Shown: piece after piece, positions 1 to 4,661 of the stretch
Position numbering within the stretch: position 1 is the first letter of the stretch
Layout of the letters: every line of letters begins with the position of its first letter
Origin: Giesbergeria sp.
GTDB lineage: Bacteria; Pseudomonadota; Gammaproteobacteria; Burkholderiales; Burkholderiaceae_C
DNA length: 5,454 nucleotides
Assembly: GCA_030690515.1 (NCBI GenBank)
Contig: JAUYGP010000082.1
Span: forward strand, 1-5,454
Direction: 5' to 3'
Notes under the pieces: generated by a model
Database searches by the model: none
What the model was told of the DNA's origin: nothing
Seen by the model: only the letters and a program-made list of their open reading frames with translations
Position numbers and translations under genes: made by a program

Positions 1-269
1 ATGCGCTTGACGCGATTCAGGTCGCCGCCTGTGGCGGCGTGCAGTGTGCCCATCAGGTCGATGGCGACGGCGCGTGCAGCGGCCTTGCCTTCTTCGGTCG
101 TGATGTTCTTGCCAAACTGCGCAGCCCAGGGCTTGCCGTCCTTGCGGGCGATGTGGCCGCTCAGGAAGACGAGGTTGCCCGTCTGCACATAGGGCACATA
201 GGCTGCCGCTGGTACGCTGACCGGGGGCAGGGTGATGTTGAGGGCGGAAAGCTGGTCGTAAACGCTCAT
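1..269 (-). CDS. RidA/YjgF (Rid) family protein, C-terminus missing
   Basis: The reverse strand reads from ATG at 269-267 to the window edge, giving 89 complete codons with no stop. The protein begins MSVYDQLSALNITLPPV and contains FLSGHI (residues 35-40), then GKNITTEEGKAAARA (53-67) and a helix DLMGTLHAA (71-79) ending in DLNRVKR. This order (strand with SGxI, T-E-E-containing helix start, L-x-R-V-x-K/R) is typical of the Rid superfamily, small trimeric cytosolic proteins of about 130-155 aa. Canonical RidA hydrolyses reactive enamine/imine intermediates such as 2-aminoacrylate using a conserved arginine in the C-terminal half. That half lies outside the window, so deaminase activity cannot be judged. 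The N-terminal extension relative to short RidA suggests one of the longer Rid-like subgroups. The start is supported by AAGGA five bases upstream. The gene is transcribed divergently from comEC. Confidence 0.88.
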   Translation of the reverse strand, partial: MSVYDQLSALNITLPPVSVPAAAYVPYVQTGNLVFLSGHIARKDGKPWAAQFGKNITTEEGKAAARAVAIDLMGTLHAATGGDLNRVKR

Positions 270-451
270 GGTGTTCCTTGAAGAAAATAGATTCCGGCGC
301 TGCGGGAGCGAGGCGCTCCACTACGCAGACGGATTTTTGCGTGCAGGGCCGGGCCAAGGGTTGGCATGTTACACAGCCACGCACTTGTTGCGCAGCCCAG
401 GTGGCGTTGACCGCCATATTCAGAACGCAGGGCCTGCCGTAGCATGCGTGC
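270..451. other. Divergent intergenic region between the RidA-like gene and comEC
   Basis: This 182-bp gap must hold the promoters of both divergent genes. Two small perfect inverted repeats are visible: GGAGCG-AGG-CGCTCC at 305-319 and GCCAA-GGG-TTGGC at 353-365. Neither is followed by a T-run on either strand, so they are not recognisable terminators. TTGACC at 407-412 resembles a -35 box but has no -10 at usual spacing. I see no RNA gene and no further supportable ORF; the reading frames crossing it look like shadows. Confidence 0.5.
275..279 (-). promoter_or_regulatory. Ribosome binding site of the RidA-family gene
   Basis: On the minus strand the sequence before the start reads CAAGGAACACC then ATG. 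AAGGA sits five bases from the start codon, which fits a Shine-Dalgarno and fixes the start at 269. No clear -35/-10 pair was found upstream; a TATTTT just before the leader is the only AT-rich candidate. Confidence 0.6.
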
Positions 452-2950
452 ATGTCCCCGACTTCCGACATTCTGCTGTCGCCAGGCTCCGCCGCGCCGC
501 TTGCCGCAGCGCAGCGCGGCAATGGGGGTGCTGCGGCATTGCTGGGCACCGTGCTTGGGGCCGCCCTGCAAATGCAGCAGGCAGCGCTATGGCCCGGCTG
601 GGCGTATGGCGTGCTGCTGTGTCTGGCAGGCATCAGCGCCCTGGTGCTGTGGCACTGGGTACCGCAGCGTGGCCCCGCGTGGGGGCGGGCGCTGGCCTGG
701 GTCGGGCTGGCGGCACTGCTGGTGGGGGCGCTGACGGGCCTGCGCGCTGCGCAATTTGCCGCCCAGGCTTTGTCGCCCGCGCTGGAGGGAAAAGACATCC
801 AGGTCACGGGCATGGTGGCCACCATGCCGCAGCCGGGCGACGTGGCGTTGCGTCTGCGTCTGGCGGTCGAGTCTGCCCAGCTTGATGGTGTGGCCGTGCA
901 GCTGCCCTCGTTGATCGACCTGGCCTGGTATCGGGGGCTGTGGCAGGAGGAGCCTGATCTGGTGCAATTGCAGCGCCAGCCTCTGTCTTTGCGTCCCGGT
1001 GAACGGTGGCAGATGACGGTGCGCCTCAAAGCCCCTCACGGTGCTCGCAATCCGCACGGGTTTGACTATGAACTGTGGGTGTGGGAGCAAGGCGTGCAGG
1101 CCACGGGTTATGTGCGCGCCGGGCCACGCGATGTGCCTCCCCGGCGCATCGAACCAACCTGGCGCCACCCGGTGGAACGCCTGCGCCAGGCGGCGCGCGA
1201 CGCCATCACCCTGCGCCTGGCGCCCGACCCCACGGATGCGCGCGCAGTGCGCGTCGCCGGGGTGGTGGCGGCGCTGGTCACGGGGGACCAGCGGGCCATT
1301 GACCGGGCCGACTGGGATGTGTTCCGCGCCACAGGAGTGGCGCACCTGATGAGCATCTCAGGCCTGCACATCACGCTGTTTGCCTGGCTGGCGGCGGCCA
1401 TTGTGCGGTGGCTCTGGCGCCGCTCACCACGCCTGTGCCTAGCCGTGCCTGCGCCGTCGGCCGCACTGGTATTTGGCGTGCTGCTGGCGGCGATGTATGC
1501 CCTGTTCAGTGGCTGGGGGGTGCCCGCGCAGCGCACGGTGCTCATGCTGGCCACCGTGGCGCTGTTGCGCCTGTCCGGGCGACGCTGGCCCTGGCCGCAG
1601 GTGTGGCTGCTCACCTGTGCGGTGGTCGTGGCGCTGGATCCCTGGGCCTTGCTGCAAGCGGGCTTCTGGCTCAGCTTTGTGGCGGTGGCTATTTTGTTTG
1701 CTACAGATAGTAGAGCTGATAGCGCTTATGCATCGGGCGTTAGAGGTCGTTTTTATGCATTATTGAAGGAGCAGTGGGTGGTCACGCTGGCGCTCACGCC
1801 CCTGGGGCTTTTGCTGTTCGGGCAGGTGTCGCTGGTGGGGTTGGTGGCCAACCTTCTCGCTATTCCCTGGGTGACCCTGGTGGTGACGCCGCTGGCCTTG
1901 CTGGGCACTCTGTGGGCGCCGTTGTGGCTACTGGCGGGCGCGGCGGTGCAGCCGCTGGTGGCCGTGCTGCAATGGTTGGCATCCTGGCCTGGGGCCACGC
2001 TGTGGCTGCCTGCGGCGCCGCTGTGGGCGGGCGTGGCGGGGGTATTGGGTGGTGTACTGCTGGCCTTGCGGTTGCCCTGGCCGGTGCGTGCTTTGGGCGT
2101 GCCGTTATTGGTGCCGGTGTTGCTGTGGCAGGCACCACGCCCGGCGCCGGGGCAGTTTGAACTGCTGGCAGCCGACGTGGGCCAGGGCAATGCCGTGCTG
2201 GTACGCACCGCCACGCACAGCCTGCTGTACGACACGGGCCCGCGCTTTGGCCCCGACAGCGATGCCGGTGGCCGCGTGCTGGTGCCGCTGCTGCGGGCGC
2301 TGGGCGAGCGGCTGGACATGCTCATGCTCAGCCACCGCGACAGCGACCACACCGGCGGCGCGGCGGCCGTCCTGGCGCAGCAACCCCAGGCCATGCTGAC
2401 CGGCTCCATCGCCGGGGACGACGCGCTGCGTGCCTTGGGGCCTGCCGCGCCCTGCCTGGCAGGCCAACGCTGGCACTGGGATGGGGTGGACTTCGAGCTA
2501 CTGCACCCTTTGCCGGGCGCTGCCGATGCTGCGCCAGGCCTGCGTGCGGTGCGCCCCAACACCCTCAGTTGTGTGCTGCGCATCGTGTCGGCCAGCGGTA
2601 CGGCGGCGCTGCTGGCGGGCGACATAGAAAGCGCACAAGAGCAGGCCCTGGTGGCCCGCGCCGCACCCTTGACAGCCGACCTGCTGTTGCTGCCCCACCA
2701 TGGCAGCAAGACCTCTTCCAGTGCCGCCTTTCTGGCAGCGGTGCAGCCACGCACCGCCCTGGTGCAGGCGGCCTACCGCAGCCGCTTTGGCCACCCTGCG
2801 CCCGAGGTGGTGCAGCGCCTGCGGGCGCACGGCATCGCCGTGGTGCAGTCGCCCCGCTGCGGCGCGGCCACCTGGCGGTCCGCCCAGCCTGCCCAGGTGC
2901 GCTGCGAACGGGACGAGGCTGCGCGCTACTGGCAGCACGCCGTTCCTTGA
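452..2950 (+). CDS. comEC: DNA internalization-related competence protein ComEC/Rec2
   Basis: This is an 832-aa polytopic inner-membrane protein that passes one strand of incoming DNA into the cytoplasm during natural transformation. Two N-terminal membrane segments (about 50-68 and 80-97) precede a soluble DUF4131/OB-fold region (about 113-230). The competence domain follows with the family hallmark ISGLHI (302-307) and many hydrophobic helices up to about 560. The C-terminal metallo-beta-lactamase-fold domain starts at ADVGQGN (574-580). It shows a full HxDxDH motif (His628, Asp630, Asp632, His633), GD at 723-724, HHGS (749-752) and RFGHP (778-782). Keeping all metal ligands suggests a competent nuclease-type domain, although its role in Gram-negatives is debated. 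Length is normal for the family. The start is uncertain: an in-frame TAG at 440-442 makes 452 the first possible ATG, but no Shine-Dalgarno precedes it. Met41 (572) is an alternative. Residues about 413-437 are encoded by an unusually AT-rich, repeat-like segment. Confidence 0.96.
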   Translation: MSPTSDILLSPGSAAPLAAAQRGNGGAAALLGTVLGAALQMQQAALWPGWAYGVLLCLAGISALVLWHWVPQRGPAWGRALAWVGLAALLVGALTGLRAAQFAAQALSPALEGKDIQVTGMVATMPQPGDVALRLRLAVESAQLDGVAVQLPSLIDLAWYRGLWQEEPDLVQLQRQPLSLRPGERWQMTVRLKAPHGARNPHGFDYELWVWEQGVQATGYVRAGPRDVPPRRIEPTWRHPVERLRQAARDAITLRLAPDPTDARAVRVAGVVAALVTGDQRAIDRADWDVFRATGVAHLMSISGLHITLFAWLAAAIVRWLWRRSPRLCLAVPAPSAALVFGVLLAAMYALFSGWGVPAQRTVLMLATVALLRLSGRRWPWPQVWLLTCAVVVALDPWALLQAGFWLSFVAVAILFATDSRADSAYASGVRGRFYALLKEQWVVTLALTPLGLLLFGQVSLVGLVANLLAIPWVTLVVTPLALLGTLWAPLWLLAGAAVQPLVAVLQWLASWPGATLWLPAAPLWAGVAGVLGGVLLALRLPWPVRALGVPLLVPVLLWQAPRPAPGQFELLAADVGQGNAVLVRTATHSLLYDTGPRFGPDSDAGGRVLVPLLRALGERLDMLMLSHRDSDHTGGAAAVLAQQPQAMLTGSIAGDDALRALGPAAPCLAGQRWHWDGVDFELLHPLPGAADAAPGLRAVRPNTLSCVLRIVSASGTAALLAGDIESAQEQALVARAAPLTADLLLLPHHGSKTSSSAAFLAAVQPRTALVQAAYRSRFGHPAPEVVQRLRAHGIAVVQSPRCGAATWRSAQPAQVRCERDEAARYWQHAVP
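1688..1760. repeat. AT-rich palindromic repeat-like segment inside comEC
   Basis: Within the GC-rich comEC frame, 1691-1760 contains only 29 G/C in 70 bases (41%). The core is TAGCGCTT (1720-1727), a 7-base loop, then GGGCGTTA (1735-1742). As RNA all eight positions can pair if three G-U wobbles are allowed. It is followed by TAGAGGTCGTTTTTATGC. From memory, this pattern (a GCTATTTT-like lead, TAGCGCTT-N7-AAGCGCTA core, TAGAG then a T-rich tail) resembles a dispersed, mostly intergenic repeat common in Comamonadaceae genomes. Here it stays in frame and encodes a polar stretch (TDSRADSAYASGVRGR) between membrane helices of ComEC, so it appears to have been accommodated as a loop. Assignment to a repeat family is inference. 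Confidence 0.55.
2750..2766. promoter_or_regulatory. Candidate NtrC-like binding palindrome (inside comEC)
   Basis: CGCACC-GCCCT-GGTGCA matches the NtrC enhancer consensus TGCACC-N5-GGTGCA at 11 of 12 defined positions, with perfect 5-bp arms GCACC/GGTGC. Its centre (2758) is about 235 bp upstream of the predicted +1 of the sigma-54 promoter candidate at 2966-2984, a workable enhancer distance. The site lies in conserved comEC coding sequence (RTALVQA), where GTG-CAG codon pairs are common, so coincidence is quite possible. Confidence 0.3.
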
Positions 2951-2956
2951 TATGCC

Positions 2957-2973
2957 TGCGCCGCGCTGGCGCA
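2957..2973. repeat. Inverted repeat overlapping the -24 region
   Basis: TGCGCC (2957-2962), loop GCGCT, GGCGCA (2968-2973) forms a perfect 6-bp stem seven bases after the comEC stop codon. There is no T-run after it, so it is not a standard intrinsic terminator. Its right arm contains the GG of the proposed -24 element. It could weakly affect readthrough from comEC, or it may be incidental. Confidence 0.4.
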
Positions 2974-2984
2974 CAACTTGCTAT
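2966..2984 (+). promoter_or_regulatory. Candidate sigma-54 (RpoN) promoter for the ATP-grasp/alpha-E operon
   Basis: The sequence C-TGGCGCACAACTTGCTAT matches the RpoN pattern TGGCACG-N4-TTGCW. GG is at 2968-2969, GC at 2980-2981, with the invariant 10-base separation. The five flanking bases before TGG (2962-2966, CGCGC) also fit the extended consensus. The -24 box departs from TGGCACG at two positions. Counting from GC as -13/-12 places +1 near 2993, giving a leader of about 13 bases that begins just before the AGGAGG. RpoN promoters need an enhancer-binding activator; a possible NtrC-like site is at 2750-2766. No sigma-70 promoter is evident in this gap. Confidence 0.6.
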
Positions 2985-2993
2985 CCTGACCCT

Positions 2994-2999
2994 AGGAGG
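2994..2999 (+). promoter_or_regulatory. Shine-Dalgarno of the ATP-grasp gene
   Basis: A perfect AGGAGG lies six bases before ATG at 3006. It decides the start: the same frame stays open upstream to 2700, but that part overlaps the comEC 3' end in another frame and does not read like the family. Confidence 0.85.
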
Positions 3000-3005
3000 C
3001 CTGCG

Positions 3006-4469
3006 ATGCAGAAATTTGACGAGATGTACACCGTGCTGCCCTTTGGCGGCAGTGACGTGCGAGCCCACTACAAACGCTACGGCCAGTGGCTGGCCCGACA
3101 GGCCCCTGAAACCATGCAGGCGCGGCGCGCCGAGGCCGAAATGATTTTTCGCCGTGTGGGCATCACCTTTGCCGTGTATGGCGACAAGGACGAAGGCGGC
3201 GTGGGCAACGAGCGCCTGATTCCGTTTGACCTGGTGCCGCGCATCATTCCGGCGCAGGAGTGGGCGCGCATGGAGCGCGGGCTGGTGCAGCGCGTGGCCG
3301 CACTCAACCACTTCATCCGCGATGTGTACCACGGGCAGGACATCCTCCGCGCCGGCATCGTGCCGACCGATCTGGTGCTGCAAAACGCCCAGTACCGCCC
3401 CGAGATGGCGGGCCTGCAAGTGCCTCGGGATATCTACGCCCATATTGCCGGCATCGACATCGTGCGCGCCGCCAACGCGCAGGGCGAGGGGGTGTACTAC
3501 GTGCTGGAAGACAACCTGCGTGTGCCCTCCGGGGTGTCGTACATGCTGGAAAACCGCAAGATGATGATGCGGCTTTTCCCCGACCTGTTTGGCATGCACC
3601 CGGTGGCGCCCGTGGCGCATTACCCCGACCTGCTGCTCGACACCCTGCGTGCCAGCGCCCCGGCCGGTGCGCCCGATCCCACCGTGGTGGTGCTCACCCC
3701 CGGCATGCTCAACAGTGCCTATTTCGAGCATGCCTTTTTGGCGCAGCAGATGGGGGTGGAGCTGGTCGAGGGGCAAGACTTGGTGGTGCGCGACAAGTTC
3801 GTCTACATGCGCACCACGCGTGGCCCGCAGCGGGTGGATGTGATCTACCGCCGCGTAGACGATGATTTTTTAGACCCCCAGGTGTTCCGCCCGACCTCCA
3901 CGCTGGGCTGCGCCGGGCTGATGGACGCCTACCGCGCAGGCAACGTGGCGATCTGCAATGCAGTGGGTACGGGCGTGGCCGACGACAAATCGGTCTACCC
4001 CTATGTGCCAGAGATGATCCGCTTCTACCTGGGCGAAGAGCCCATCCTGGCCAACGTGCCCACCTGGCTGTGCCGCAAGCCGGACGACCTGCGCTATGTG
4101 CTTGACCACCTGCACGAGCTGGTGGTCAAGGAGGTGCACGGCGCCGGTGGCTACGGCATGCTGATTGGCCCAGCCGCCACCCGCGCCGAAATCGAGAACT
4201 TCCGCCAAGCCCTGGTGGCCGATCCGGCGCGCTACATCGCCCAGCCCACGCTCAGCCTGTCGAGCTGCCCGACCTTTGTGGAAAGCGGCCTGGCGCCGCG
4301 CCACATCGACCTGCGGCCCTTTGTGCTGTCGGGCGAGAAGGTGCAGATGGTGGCCGGGGGGCTGACGCGGGTGGCGCTCAAAGAAGGCTCGCTCGTCGTC
4401 AATTCATCGCAAGGCGGCGGCACCAAGGACACCTGGGTGCTGCAGGAAGAAGGGAGCGCACCATGCTGA
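3006..4469 (+). CDS. Circularly permuted ATP-grasp type 2 family protein (COG2308; former DUF404/DUF407)
   Basis: This is a complete 487-aa cytosolic protein of the circularly permuted ATP-grasp family. Family members are predicted ATP-dependent carboxylate-amine/amide ligases; the substrate is unknown. Visible signatures in order: a Y-D-E-like N-terminus (FDEMYT), NHFIRDVYHGQ (101-111), YYVLEDNLRVPSGVSYMLENR-type block (164-184), DVIYRRVDDDFLDP (278-291), GTGVADDKSVYPYVPEMIRFYLGEEP (321-346), the glycine-rich KEVHGAGGYGMLIGP (375-389), HIDLRPFVL (433-441) and the C-terminal GGLTRVAL...SSQGGGTKDTWVL (451-479). The last block supplies the family's acidic/asparagine and glycine-rich ATP-binding portion. 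Length is normal, with no gap or frameshift. The stop TGA (4467-4469) overlaps the ATG at 4463, so downstream translation is likely coupled. The gene is usually paired with an alpha-E gene, as here, and often with transglutaminase-like and Anbu protease genes. It probably starts its own transcript from the RpoN-type promoter. Confidence 0.93.
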   Translation: MQKFDEMYTVLPFGGSDVRAHYKRYGQWLARQAPETMQARRAEAEMIFRRVGITFAVYGDKDEGGVGNERLIPFDLVPRIIPAQEWARMERGLVQRVAALNHFIRDVYHGQDILRAGIVPTDLVLQNAQYRPEMAGLQVPRDIYAHIAGIDIVRAANAQGEGVYYVLEDNLRVPSGVSYMLENRKMMMRLFPDLFGMHPVAPVAHYPDLLLDTLRASAPAGAPDPTVVVLTPGMLNSAYFEHAFLAQQMGVELVEGQDLVVRDKFVYMRTTRGPQRVDVIYRRVDDDFLDPQVFRPTSTLGCAGLMDAYRAGNVAICNAVGTGVADDKSVYPYVPEMIRFYLGEEPILANVPTWLCRKPDDLRYVLDHLHELVVKEVHGAGGYGMLIGPAATRAEIENFRQALVADPARYIAQPTLSLSSCPTFVESGLAPRHIDLRPFVLSGEKVQMVAGGLTRVALKEGSLVVNSSQGGGTKDTWVLQEEGSAPC

Positions 4470-4521
4470 GCCGCACTGCCGACCGCCTGTTCTGGATGTC
4501 ACGCTACACCGAACGGGCAGA
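4461..4521 (+). repeat. 61-bp direct repeat, copy 1
   Basis: These 61 bases match 4601-4661 at 60 positions; the only difference is G4485 versus A4625. The copies are 140 bp apart. The repeat starts two bases before the ATG and covers the first 19 codons of the alpha-E reading frame. This copy encodes Arg at residue 8 where copy 2 encodes His. Confidence 0.95.
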
Positions 4522-4561
4522 CAAGGACGCCGCAGGCGCACTTGCTTTACAACACCGCGTG

Positions 4562-4593
4562 CGTGCGCAGCACGTGCCGGGTTTTCTGCCCGG
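4562..4593 (+). other. Two small hairpins in the duplication spacer before the alpha-E start
   Basis: CGTGC-GCA-GCACG (4562-4574) and CCGGG-TTTTCTG-CCCGG (4577-4593) are adjacent perfect 5-bp stems. The second ends one base into the G-run of the alpha-E Shine-Dalgarno (GGGGAGGAG, 4592-4600). They could modulate ribosome access, but stems this short are expected often in GC-rich DNA. Confidence 0.3.
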
Positions 4594-4598
4594 GGAGG
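4594..4598 (+). promoter_or_regulatory. Shine-Dalgarno of the alpha-E gene
   Basis: GGAGG within GGGGAGGAG lies four bases before ATG at 4603. It supports the second ATG, rather than the duplicated one at 4463, as the start of the full-length alpha-E protein. Confidence 0.75.
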
Positions 4599-4600
4599 AG

Positions 4601-4661
4601 CCATGCTGAGCCGCACTGCCGACCACCTGTTCTGGATGTCACGCTACACCGAACGGGCAGA
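4601..4661 (+). repeat. 61-bp direct repeat, copy 2
   Basis: This partner of 4461-4521 differs at one base. It forms the beginning of the intact alpha-E gene and encodes the ADHLFWM form usual in the family, so it is the likelier ancestral copy. Confidence 0.95.

Larger units (their letters stand above)
4463..4609 (+). pseudogene. Duplicated 5' fragment of the alpha-E gene (48-codon mini-ORF)
   Basis: ATG at 4463 opens a 48-aa frame whose first 19 residues match the start of the downstream alpha-E protein except His8 to Arg. Residue 20 is Asp instead of Glu, and the remaining 28 residues (KDAAGALALQ... to ...EEPC) show no family resemblance. It overlaps the ATP-grasp stop and has its own Shine-Dalgarno (GGGAG, six bases upstream). 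Its own TGA (4607-4609) overlaps the ATG of the real gene in the same CCATGCTGA context. The 140-bp spacing is not a multiple of three, so it cannot simply fuse to the second copy. It most likely results from a partial tandem duplication. It may still be translated and act as a coupling leader between the ATP-grasp and alpha-E genes; that is inference. An assembly artefact cannot be excluded. Confidence 0.6.

Noticed and set aside
305..319. Perfect stem GGAGCG-AGG-CGCTCC as a terminator
   Set aside because: There is no T-run on either strand, and it lies upstream of two divergent genes where no transcript is expected to end.
407..445. TTGACC and TAGCAT as a sigma-70 promoter for comEC
   Set aside because: The spacing between the boxes is 27 bases, far from the usual 16-18.
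2061..2077. Second sigma-54-like match (TGGCCTTGCGGTTGCCC)
   Set aside because: Spacing fits, but the -24 box is poorer, the -12 box lacks the following A/T, and it is deep inside comEC with no gene start after it. It shows that chance matches occur here.
1753..2754. 333-aa open frame on the minus strand
   Set aside because: It lies entirely antisense to well-supported comEC sequence, is Ser/Ala/Pro-rich, and shows no family motif.
2828..2842. Inverted repeat CACGGC-ATC-GCCGTG in comEC
   Set aside because: It is within coding sequence and explained by common GC-rich codons; the GCAC to GTGC spacing does not fit an NtrC site.
2700..3005. Upstream extension of the ATP-grasp frame
   Set aside because: The frame is open but overlaps comEC, its translation is low-complexity and unlike the family, and the perfect AGGAGG before 3006 fixes the start.
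2565..3776. 403-aa open frame on the minus strand
   Set aside because: It spans the comEC 3' end, the gap and half of the ATP-grasp gene in antisense. Composition is His/Arg/Ala-rich as expected from a shadow of GC-rich codons, and there is no recognisable domain.
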